In this document: piece by piece, positions 11,301 to 21,700 of the stretch
Numbering within the stretch: position 1 is the stretch's first letter
Layout: every line of letters starts with the position of its first letter
Assembly (NCBI RefSeq): GCF_964204645.1
Contig: NC_134036.1
Coordinates: forward strand, 1,612,001-1,676,000
From: Tubulanus polymorphus
Lineage: Eukaryota > Nemertea > Palaeonemertea > Tubulaniformes > Tubulanidae
Length of the DNA: 64,000 nt
Reading direction: 5' to 3'
The notes under the pieces: generated by a model
Seen by the model: only the letters and a program-made list of their open reading frames with translations
What the model was told of the DNA's origin: nothing
The model's database searches: none
Program-made: the position numbers and the translations under genes

Positions 11301-13288
11301 ACTCGTAAAAAGTTCCATGGGACAATAAAAAGCAACGATGGTATTTTTCCAAAATTTCTGGGGGGCGGGAACTGCATGCCGCTAGGTACGGGCCTGGATA
11401 TGGTGGCAGGGACTGTTTATTTTTTATTCAATTATTTCAGACATAAATTGCAACAAAGTGAACACAGGATGAAAGATAAAACATTATGCTGTGATATAAA
11501 ACTGGGGTTTCAGAAAAAGCAAGGTTTGTATAAACTGAAACCCTGTTAAGGCCGTAGATAGTAAATAAGAATCATTACGCCCGGATTAGATATGCAGGTA
11601 CGCAGGTTTTACTCGCTGATGACTCAGTTCGCAAAATGAAATCGTGGAAAAAACTTGCGGGAGGTTACTACATAATCCTCTTTAATCGGCTTAGTAAACT
11701 CCCCCGCACAGCGCTAATCTCTCCGATTCACTTCCGGTATACAGTAGTACTTCCTGTTCCGGTCGTTCAGTGCCGAGTCTCGTGACGTAGGTCGATAATT
11801 CAAGGTGAATTAAAGGTGAAATCGAGCAACAAATTTCTAATCTTGAACTTAAGGACGCATTCGTTCCGACTCGATTTCTGAATACGCTGGAACCAGGTTG
11901 ATACTCGAATGTTGTGGGCAAAATTGAAATTGTCGAGTACTAATTAAACGCGTTCCGTATCATCCAAATCTTGATTCATATATAAATATCTATAGATAGC
12001 TGGGACATACTGACAAGGTCGAATATCTGGTAAAATGACGTTACTATTCTGAACATTATCGTGAAATTATCTTACGTAATTGTAACGACTTGCGGGCCAA
12101 AGAGTCGAACGTATCATCCAGATCTTGATTGATATAAATATCTATAAATAGCTGGCACATAACTGGAAATGTAGACTATCCGATGTTGTAATTCATATTG
12201 TAAAATGAGTTTGTGCTCTGTGCAATTGTGGAGTAAATAAGCTAATCGTAATTGTAATTGTAATTCGTAAAATGACAAAACTATTCGGATCATTATCATG
12301 AAATATTATCTGGACTGAAAATCAATCGTTATGAACGGGTTTCATATTTAACTGAATCCGTATAATGAACGAGGTTTCGACTGTTGTTATTCGGCCCATT
12401 GTAAACCCATTAGTGAAACAAAACAGGCAATTACTTTTAAAATGATCACCACATCATAGAGAGAGGACAGTTCTGGATTCTGAATGAGAGCGCTCGGTAG
12501 TAAATAATAACTATAAATATTCCTGATGCAATTAAATGGACGCCACTAGCTCTTGTGACTGTCTTTCAATGGGAACACGGGTAATTGAGGCTTATTTCAG
12601 AGAGGTTTCTACGAAAGTCATCGACGGTGAATTGTAATGTTATGGTTTGATGTTTTGTCAGTAGAATAGTTTAACAATAGGTCACCGATAATTAGAACTG
12701 ATCAAGTTAAAACGGAAATAAAAATAGACTGTTTGCGGTGAAGCAGGGTATGTCGTAAATGTTATCAGAAGCCAGAATTAGAATCTGGGAGTCGTCAACC
12801 TTGGTTTTGAAAGTGAACGGATATCAAACTGGATGGTTGAATTTAGATTGAAACTGCACCCAAGAAAACCTGCACAACTGTGGAACTGGGTTCAGAGTCA
12901 AATTGAACTCACACAAACTGTGGAACTGGATCCAGAGACAAATTAAACCCACACAACTGTGGAACTGGATTCAAAGTCAAATTAAACCCACACAACTGTG
13001 GAACTGGATTCAGAGACAAATTGAACTCATACAACTGCGGAACTGGGTTCAAATGCAGATTAAACCCACACAACAGTGGAACTGTGTCCAGAGACAAATT
13101 AAACCCACACAACTGTGGAACTGGATCCAGAAACAACTGGATCTGTACAGTCAAATTAAACATACACAACTGCGGTTAACATTGTTTAAAATAAAGTTCT
13201 CAATTCACTCACCTGTCAAGCAGCCGCTTATCACTAACAGCAAGAAAACAAGCAGCATCGTAACTTGTCGAGCTCCGAAAAGTTTCAT
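8373..13288 (-). CDS. Candidate secreted-protein gene, first exons
   Basis: The minus-strand exon 13213-13288 starts at ATG 13288-13286 and encodes a hydrophobic signal-peptide-like N terminus (MKLFGARQ, then MLLVFLLLVISGCLT). It ends at a GTGAGT donor in phase 1. A TTTATAA box lies at about 13633-13640, a plausible distance upstream. A second candidate exon, 8373-8417, has TTTCAG before it and GTAAGT after it, is in matching phase, and adds about 15 residues (TNIAIESKYSIPDV). Further exons were not securely found; a Cys-containing open stretch after TTGACAG at about 7632 is a weak option. I do not recognise the product. The signal exon is better supported than the linkage between exons. Confidence 0.3.
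9241..9590. mobile_element. Nested inverted-repeat element
   Basis: The core arms 9345-9411 and 9418-9484 are almost perfect reverse complements, about 67 bp each with a 6-base loop. They include TTGCCGCTTAGCGGC and TCTATGCATCTAGCCAATCA. Outside them a looser inverted repeat pairs the GCTTGCCGGGGTTCG and CACACAAGCCAACACAAACCC region with 9525-9580. This looks like one fold-back element inserted in another. It is non-coding. Confidence 0.75.
9860..10480. repeat. About 57-bp minisatellite, CTCACAGCTATGG family
   Basis: About ten units of CCCTCCCCTCACAGCTATGG, then TATCAGCACCCTAGTGACGT, then TACCTTCAAATAACTTC. The same family recurs at 36890-37030 and 38320-38720. The frames open across it encode only repeats. 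Confidence 0.9.
10476..10592. mobile_element. Short element, CCCCCTGTTTCGCT family
   Basis: It begins CCCCCTGTTTCGCTGCCGGC and ends AACAGGGACAATCCCTATTT. A closely matching copy lies at 14345-14465. An inverted copy spans about 14925-15040, and partial copies are at about 16475-16510 and 39800-39860. No coding sequence is present; class unknown. Confidence 0.65.
10600..12850. other. Intergenic sequence without a supportable gene
   Basis: A minus-strand open stretch at 11033-11377 has no recognisable domain. Near-duplicate short segments occur at 11940-12030 and 12110-12170 (ATCTTGAT, then ATATAAATATCTATA, then ATAGCTGG). Nothing else is assignable. Confidence 0.35.
12860..13180. repeat. 39-bp minisatellite, CACAACTGTGGAACTGG family
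   Basis: About seven to eight units of CCCACACAACTGTGGAACTG, then GATTCAGAGTCAAATTAAA. The 39-base length is in frame, so both strands show spurious open frames. A second array is at 45485-45830, and remnants lie at about 22905-22990 and 43615-43635. Confidence 0.9.
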
Positions 13289-14344
13289 CACCGCCAAAAA
13301 CTACAATATCAATATCACTTCGAAATTCACCTCGATATTTCTCGCTTCGTGCGCGTTGCAAATACCCTAAATACTACGCGTTCATCTCTGCGCAATTTAC
13401 CAACACCTTTTTTTGAAAATTCAATCTTAAAACGAATCACGAATTCGCGGTAAACAGCGAAATTATAGCGTTTGAATTTTTCGATCGAAATGTTCAGAAT
13501 TTCGTCGTTTTCGAGTAATCTTTTCTTTCGGTAACTTTTCGCGTCGTCGGGAAAACTATGATTGGTGACCAAACCGTTACCGAGTCGAATACCGTTACGA
13601 TAAGAGGTTTCTATATCAACTAAGTTGTTCCATCTTATAAATAAAATTGCGGCGCACTAGCTTACAAGTTACAAGTTCTGAATTTGACTGTTAAGATATT
13701 TATAATCGTTAAGAAAAATGGATCTAATTCACAGCAGACGAACTTTTTTCTCGTTAGTTTTCCCAATTGGTTTAAAAGTAGTTGCTATCGACGGCATATT
13801 GTCAGCGCTCTCTCTCTCACTCTCTCGCGCACAGTATGACTGACTGACTGGCTGACTCTACCCGTCACGAGACACCGTTCAGCGACGACGCCGTCCATTC
13901 AACGTTGTCGCAAAAGCGAGATATGACTTCATCAACGTAACATAACGTCGTAACATAACGTAACGTAACGTAGGCGTTGTAGTCACGCGAAGGCTTGATG
14001 ATAAGATGTAATGTTAAAATACACTCGAGGACCCTTACATCCGAGAAAAACTACATTATACTATCCGACTATTTACTCGTAGAAAACGATTTAAAAAATA
14101 TAAAAATGGACAAAATGATCTTATACCGTGTAATATAGTTATTTCCAAAATTTCGATGAATTAAATTATGCAGCCAAAAATTAACCCCAATCAGTCGCTT
14201 GCCCGTTCAGACTGGTTGGAAGATTGTTTGAACCGGAACCGAATTTCCCAATTACGTACTTCGATTTAAACAAAAAATTCTGTAAACTCGACCGCCGATC
14301 AGACAACTAAATAGCTGTACTTCGATTTCCGATTTCAAAATCAA
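13289..14344. other. Upstream region of the minus-strand candidate gene
   Basis: Contains the TTTATAA box (about 13633-13640) and a short tandem stretch with AACGTAACGTAACG at about 13940-13975. No exon was recognised. Confidence 0.3.
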
Positions 14345-14465
14345 ACCCCCCTGTTTCGCTCCCGGCAGGTGTGGCGGGTTTGTACGGGACACTCAATCAA
14401 AAAATCCAAACGAAATTTACCAACCAAATAAATAACAGGGTCAATCCCTATTTTAAGATTTAGAA
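14345..14465. mobile_element. Short element, CCCCCTGTTTCGCT family
   Basis: Second full copy of the element described at 10476. It begins CCCCCTGTTTCGCTCCCGGC and ends AACAGGGTCAATCCCTATTT. Confidence 0.65.
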
Positions 14466-15739
14466 AAATACACTACGTTATGTAGCGTAACGTGAAGTAA
14501 CCTAAGCGTGTATAGGGCTATGACATTCATATCGATATCGATACTATTTTTGTTGCGCTCGCAAAAATGTTATATCTTTTTTGGAGCAATAAACTAAACT
14601 AAACTTGTAACTTGAAAGTAGTGATGTGCGTATCGTTTTAGCCTAACCTGAGTTTCTATAATTCTGTAGTCTATAGTTTTGGACTTTAGTAATGACCCGG
14701 CGACAAAAAAGGAAACATGATAACAAAATTAATCCGAATTCAACTCATTCTTAAGGGAACTCCATAAAATGATGGTTCATATTAGGTTTTCCAATACATA
14801 CATGTTTAGACTAGTAAATACAACGTGACTAAACGGTGTCTCAGACATGTTACTTCGTGGTCAATTAGAAATTGAGAATCACGAAGTGTTTGATGGTTAT
14901 CGTTCGGTTGTGACGTGTTTTCTAACCCTGCCGGTTATTTATTAGATTGGTTTAGATTTCGTTTGATTTTGTCTGGATTCGGGGAACCTTAATAGAAACC
15001 CACCACACCTGACGGGAGCGAAACAGGGGGTTTAGCTGGTTAGCCTAAGGATAAACCACTAACCACACGGTTAGGCTTCCTGCACCCGCCCCAGAAGCGG
15101 GTGGATCCAAGCTGTATTCCACTGTATTTCAGAATCAGAGAAATGTGAATAACATATTTTCTACAAGTAGGCCTACCTTATCTAACAGGTCCAGAATACC
15201 TTTAAATACATAAAAGGAAAAAGTCATTTTTCAAATTTTTCTTGGGGAGGGACCCCAAACCCCCTACGCCGCCGAGCAATAATTATTAGGAACATAGTCA
15301 AATTAACCGGCAGCATCCGCCCCTGAGTGTATGTAAGGTGTGGTGACCGGCGAGTACGGAAACGTCCAGCAGTTTGGAGAAGGCGTTGAGATACAGGAAT
15401 AGAAAGTTAATTCGTGCCGAACCGCTGCGCAATCACATCGCAATATGCACGAGAGACTACGTCACAGGTCTCTCATACGCCTCAATTAGCCGCAATTACC
15501 AGGAAACAAAGACGTTTGTCGGCGATAAAACTGAAATTCGACCAGAATTTATGAGAATTCTATCCGATTAGAAGCGAACTAACCTACTCGCCTAATAACA
15601 GTTCGTCAGTTCTCGCCTGCGTCACTCGAACCGGTTTGTTATGCGTATTGTCAACAACAATCGCTCTTTCCACCCAAAGGTTATTGACCCCCTGCAATTT
15701 TCCTCAAAGTCAAAGGAATTCACAACGTAGCGTCAATCA

Positions 15740-16030
15740 TTGATAATGAACTACAAACACCAGATATTAGACATTTTATCAGAGCACTTTCAAAAACTGA
15801 TCGTCCACACTTCACATGTGTTCAGTGCTTCACCTGAGACATTTTTAATTGAAAATGAACTACAAACACCAGACATTAGACATTTTATCAGCACACTTTC
15901 AAAAATTCATATGTGTTCAGCGATTCACCATTCAGACATTTCTAATTGAAAATGAACTACAAACACCAGACATTAGACATTTTATCAGCGCATTTTCAAA
16001 AACTGATCGTCCACACTTCATATGTATTTC
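15740..16030. repeat. About 109-bp tandem repeat (second array)
   Basis: About 2.6 copies of the ATGAACTACAAACACCAG unit also found at 5220-5575. One copy has an internal deletion around 15905. Confidence 0.9.
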
Positions 16031-16527
16031 ATCATCATCATTAATATCACGGACATATGGAGGCCTGTTGAGGCCTATTGGTGTCCGGCTCGTTTGGTAA
16101 TTAATATCAATTTAGGTGACGGTTTAAAATCTTTCTCATGCAGTTTGATATGCAACTAGCCCGATGGGCGTTTAGTTCACAGTGAGACATTTTTAATTAA
16201 AAATTTACTACATTATCGGTTCATATTTCTTAATTTCGTTTCATATTTCGTAATTTCGTACTTTCGTAGTTTAGAATTACCCGCAAGTTTGTCTGCACCC
16301 TTTCCGACTGATCATCCACAGTTCACAATACGTATATAATTTCTGAAAATCGATACTTTAAATTCGTTCTATCTGTTTGTTCTGTTCATGTTTATGACAT
16401 TCAATCTTAATTTGTTTAGATTATTTGAGCATCCACACCCACGCGGGTCAGGACTTTAAATGTGTATGACGGACACTAGTCACACCTGCGGGAACGAAAC
16501 AATGGGTTTTACTTTATTTTGAGTAGG

Positions 16528-16690
16528 GAAATCGGCGCAGTGGGCGAGTGGGTTAAGCCGCCGGTCACTGGTCTCGTCAATCCAGGGTTTATGGGTTCAA
16601 ACCATGGTGGCGACAGAGTTTCTTGGTCGAAGATTCTTCTCTGGTCTCTCCCCATTGGGAAAAAGAAACATCCAACCCGCTTATAATGCC
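16528..16690 (+). mobile_element. tRNA-derived SINE head
   Basis: A pol III box A-like TGGGCGAGTGGG is followed about 40 bases later by a box B-like GGTTCAAACC at about 16590. The stems do not pair as a tRNA, so a tRNA-related SINE is preferred over a tRNA gene. The 3' end is not defined. Confidence 0.5.
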
Positions 16691-16804
16691 CTTTGTGGCG
16701 CTTAGCGGGGTGAGGGTGTTAAAAAAAGTAGGGAAACCGAAGTACAAATTTTTTTTAAAGTGTGAACCTTCACAAAATGGAGGCTGTTTTACGTCACTGT
16801 GTGT

Positions 16805-17040
16805 TAATCCGCATGCGAATTAATGAATTTGAATATGCAAATTACCTAGAAATATACCATTCTTCCACAATGCGCATGCAAATTAATGAATTTGAATATG
16901 CAAATTACCTAGAAATATACCATTCTTCCACAATGCGCATGCAAATTAATGAATTTGAATATGCAAATTACCTAGAAATATACCATTCTTCCACAATGCG
17001 CATGCAAATTAATGAATTTGAATATGCAAATTACCTAAAC
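16805..17040. repeat. 63-bp minisatellite, four copies
   Basis: Near-identical units of GCATGCAAATTAATGAATTT, then GAATATGCAAATTACCTAGA, then AATATACCATTCTTCCACAAT. ATGCAAAT, an octamer-like motif, occurs in each unit. Confidence 0.92.
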
Positions 17041-17139
17041 CAACTCCTGAATCATGTCGTGTACATTCCGCATTCTGTAAAATTGAGGGCGAAAAGCATT
17101 TCTCGTAAAAATTCGTCCTCAAACCTATCAAATAAGGCT

Positions 17140-17327
17140 GAACAATCGACACATTGTTTCTCTCATTTCTGCTGAGTTTAAAAGTTGACCGTCTATCTAC
17201 CTTGTACATTACTTAAATCATGATCAATCTAAACAATAACAGACTCGGCCGCTATAGAAATGAACTGATGGCAAATTTTATTGCAGTTTATAAAAATAAC
17301 CCGGCCGATTAGGAGACACAAGGTATC
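17140..17327. mobile_element. Degenerate MITE, ACCTTGTTTCTC family
   Basis: Shares its interior (CTGCTGAG, TCTACC-TGTACATTACTT, CGGCCGCTATAGAAATGAAC) and its end ACAAGGTATCATTTT with the better-preserved copy at 42707-42903. Confidence 0.65.
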
Positions 17328-18384
17328 ATTTTATTCATGGGCGTTAACAGGAATTGTCTACGGGGTGGGGGGAGGGGGGCGGTCGAGTGCGTAATATCTA
17401 ACTAAAAGTCACCGAGAAGCGGAGACCGCTCGGGTGCCGTGTAGCCAAAGGGGGGGGGGAGCGCGAGAGGAGGATGTGTCCCCTCACGTCGCACAGAGGA
17501 AATTTCTGCAATATTATGTCTTGGAGACGCAATCTGACTCAATCTCCTACGTCTTTTAACAACGAATACGTTGATTTTGACAGGTGACAACATTATCGAG
17601 GTCAATTCCCTATGCGACGATCGTTTGGGAATTTTCAAAAAGGGGGTCGTTCGCACCCCCCGACCCCCCTCTGGTGCCGCCCATGATTATAGGCTCAAGA
17701 TGACAACGCTGACATGCGAGTACGTACTTGTAATCGGTGACGATAGGTGGCAGAATGGTAGGCGCGGAAAACAGCGTATATTGTGTCTTGTCAAAGATGT
17801 TAAACGACAGCCTCCAGCAATTCTCCAAGAGCCGCACATCGAATTATACGAACGATCGAAAATTAAATAAAGAAAATGAATCTTAATACAAAGTTTGAAT
17901 TTTATTAATCTCATCAATCAATTATTTATTTTCTATTAATTCCCTTTGTTAGATCGTATAAATTTAACTAAATGTAATAATATCCAATGAGTTATAGTTA
18001 TTTGTGATTGCCGCCAGCAGCCAAGAACACAAAAACTAAAAATGGTCAAATTCACTCAACTAATCTACCTCTACTTGACTATTTCACTAATTCTATTAAT
18101 CGTTATTTTATATGCTAGGCGATCAATAATTATAGAACCGGTTTCAAAATACCGAGCAAGCCCAGCATAATGCTGGTAACTTTACAGAAGAAAATGGAAA
18201 AACAAATTTGTGTAAGATTGCTAGGCCTTCAGCTAAAATTCGAGTTAGTTTTTACGAACAGCCCTCCAAATATTGACCCCCTCCCAATACTGAACACACA
18301 ATTAAAACTACAGTTGCAATTCAACTCATGTAATAAAAACATATATCTGCTTGAGAGGAAACCAGTCACATGGTTTCAAACCTT

Positions 18385-18672
18385 AACCCTTTCAGTGCTG
18401 ACTAATTAATACCCTGTAGTGCTGGAGATAATTTGAAAATTTTAAAAAATTCCACCCTAGTGTGTTGAATAACGGGAAACCACTATAGTGCGTCTACACC
18501 GCGGTGCAGTGTATGGCTAGTTACTAGTATTTCACTATGTTTGACACGTGCTGCCATCTTTCAAGAGAGATAATTACTAATTACATCAATACACCGCAGT
18601 GCGGTGTACTAGCAAAATCTATCACTGATTCGTACACCGCACTGCGGTGTAGACGCACTGAAAGGGTTAAGA
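18385..18672. mobile_element. MITE with CCCTTTCAGTGC termini
   Basis: The left end is AACCCTTTCAGTGCTG and the right end is GCACTGAAAGGGTTAA. Internally it has several perfect ACACCGCAGTGCGGTGT-type palindromes. A related element lies at about 21985-22275 inside a hinderin intron. Non-coding. Confidence 0.65.
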
Positions 18673-18686
18673 ATTGAAAGCGAACT

Positions 18687-18692
18687 TTATTT
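18687..18692 (-). terminator. Poly(A) signal AATAAA for the hinderin gene
   Basis: AATAAA on the minus strand, about 75 bases beyond the hinderin stop codon. Another AATAAA overlaps the stop itself. Confidence 0.5.
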
Positions 18693-18767
18693 TACCCTTC
18701 GATCAACTCTATCCATGTGAATATCATCTATAAAAATAGCATCATCATTCGAATGAAAAACCTTTTT

Positions 18768-21700
18768 TTATTTGAACACGAAAAATATATCTTCGATAAG
18801 ACGTTGTTCATCTTCGTCCATTTGATCGGTAATACTGCAGTACTGGGAGTCACTGGGCGGTCGGTCGGAGTCGCTGTGAGTCTCCGGGACTCTGGAAGTC
18901 GCCGGTCGGTCGGAGTCGCTCGGAGTCGTCCCGATGACTCTGGAAGTACCGCAGTGTAGCTGTTGTTGTTTTTGACTGCCGGGTAACGATACGTAACTGG
19001 ACACGTCTAAACTATTGTTACCGTAATCAGGTGCAGCAGCAGCAGCAGCAGCTGCTGTAACTTCATTCAACCTTTAACACAGAAAACAAACCGATGTGAG
19101 ATTTTAAGATTCTAAGTTGCTCTTGAAAATTAAACTCATAACCGTAACCACAGCACTATTCAGCAACTGCTGCCCCCTGGTGTGAAACCATGATTAGAAT
19201 GAGGTAAAACTGAACTTACACTTTATGAGTTCGTTTTCTGTTAATCGGAACTGGAAGATTGCCTTGTCTCGTTGTGGAGAGACGAGGTTCAGGTATTTGA
19301 TCGGGACTTCGACCAATCCTGAAAATACAAAACAGGGCGTAGTAACATGTCTAAGGTGGTTCCACGATGAAGGGGTTAATTCTAGGCCGAGGGGCTGCAG
19401 GTTATAGACTACAGATTGTCTGAAGGGTTGGAGGTCCCAGACTGAAAAGTTGCAGATTTCTGGCTGTAGATTTTCTGAAGGTGGCGCAGGTTCCAGATTG
19501 AAAAGTTGCAGGTTTCTGACTGCAGATTGTCTGAAGTTTGTCTAGTGCAGCAGGTTCCAGGTTCTCACACATGAGACACTGACGGCTGTAAATACCTCAA
19601 CGCTGATAAATTTGAGAAACTGATTTCTCTCTCCGGTTCGCGGGGGTCAAGGTCGCGTCGCTGACGATTAAAACTCCTCGCTAAATTCATCAGTTCATCT
19701 TCTTCATCATCGTCATCATCATCATTCCTCCTTCTCCTTTCCTCATCGACTACGGGGTCCGTTGATGGAGTCGTCCCGCGTAAGGCTGTCATCTCAGTAC
19801 CGATATCTCGATATCTACGCGATATCTCATCCTCTATACCTGTAATTACACAAACACAATGTGATGATGTCATAGGGGGAATAAGAGGAGGCAGACAACT
19901 TTTTAGGAAATGTCTATGATCACTATATCAAATACTGATGATGTCATGGTAACCATCTTTTCCCATTACCGACATTGATGATGTCATAAGGGGATTTATG
20001 AGGACATTTTTTCAGGAAGTGTCTATGATCAAATATTGATGATGTCATAGTGGGATTTTTAGAGGCAGACATTTTCTCTGTGTCCATGCTGATGTCATAA
20101 GAGGAATTACGGGAGCAGCCATTATTTCAGGAAGTATTTTTAAAGAAAGAATTAACAGAACGTTTTCAATAAATTACTCGAATTTAAATCATCTTTTTTC
20201 TGTTGTTGCCGCTGACGACGAACAATCAATTCGGCCTCTTTCTGGCGCATCAGCTGTTCTTGTTTGCTCAACATGTCCTGTAGGCGGCGCTGCTCGGTTA
20301 TCAGATTTTCCTGAATCGCGTCAGAGAAAGAAAAGAAAGTTTTGAAGAAAATGAAGACGCAAATTTTTTCGAAAACTTTTAAAAAATCGAAACCTTTTCT
20401 TCCATCAATAGACGTCTTCTGCGACTGGGCGTCAGTTGTTTATATCGGTCCAGATAGGTGGCGCCACCGTCCGACGGTCTACGTCCCTCACTGTCGTCGT
20501 CAAGGGCGACGGCGTGATCGTGGAATTTCGTCGTTATCGACGTATCGTAATCAAACAATGGCTGATGCTGTTCCTGTTGCCACGGTAACTGCTGCCTATA
20601 TCCGCCGGCGTAACGATACGGACCCGCCGCGTAGTTATCCGATCGACCGATAGATGGCGCCGGTAGCTGGTAAACGGGATACGTCGCTCGCGGATCGTCG
20701 TACGGTAGATGGCGTTGGCCGCTGATCCACGCTGGTTGGTACGCCGCACCGGGTGGTACGGTATCGGCAGCGCTGCGCGGCGTATAATCGCTCTCATCGA
20801 CCGGCGTGTACCAGTTCACTCCGAACTCTGCTACAAAAAAAAAACAGCTCTTCGTGAACTCAAAACGGAAATTATTCAATTAACAAGTTTTTTGCTGAAT
20901 GAGGTTGAATTATGTAAACACTGACCGGAGCGTCGCGGACTTGAGGTTCGAATTGTTGCAACCTGTAAAATATTATAAACTCAAATCAAAAAACAATTCT
21001 ACTAACAATTAACATATTAAGCAACGTAGACTTGCATTTCCTGGAGGAAACTGAGGTTGGGTACTCAGTGGGTGAGGGCTGTGGGACAACAGGGTACTCA
21101 CCAAGTCCTGATTAACAGAGGCAGGGTTAAAATGGAAGGGTACTCACCGGGTCCTGATTAACAGAGGCAGGGTTAAAATGGAAGGGTACTCACCGGGTCC
21201 TGATTAACAGAGGCAGGGTTAAAATGGAAGGGTACTCACCGGGTCCTGATTAACCAAGAGGCAGGGTTAAAATGGAAGGGTACTCACCGGGTCCTGATTA
21301 ACCAAGAGGCAGGGTTAAAATGGAAGGGTTACTCACCGGGTCCTGATTAACAGGGGGAGGGTTAAAATGGAAGGGTTACTCACTAGGGCGTAGATGGAAG
21401 AGGGTTTGAAGGGTTGTCACCAGGGGGAGGGTGAATAGAAGGAGGTCCTGATTAACAGGGGGAGAGTAAACTGGAGGGGTACTGATGAAGGGGTACTCAC
21501 GAGGGAATGAGCAGATGGAAGGGTACTCACCGGGACGTGCTGTGCTGGTTGGTAACCGTTTGCGATTTCATGGTCGATCATATTCGTATAGTTCTGGTAC
21601 GGGTACGGTACTATAGGTGGCGCTACTACAACATTCTCTGTTAGTTGTTGTTGTTGTTGCTGTGGTAACAGGTCTCTAGGGGTTTCATTGTTGTAAGATG

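Noticed and set aside
11033-11377. 114-codon minus-strand open frame
   Set aside because: No recognisable domain, no splice or start context of note, and an overlapping second frame on the same strand.
16528-16615. Possible second tRNA gene
   Set aside because: Box A-like and box B-like sequences are present but the acceptor and anticodon stems do not pair; a tRNA-derived SINE fits better.
19855-20140. Repeated TGATGA words as C/D-box snoRNAs in introns
   Set aside because: They belong to a degenerate tandem repeat with no properly spaced D box and terminal stem.
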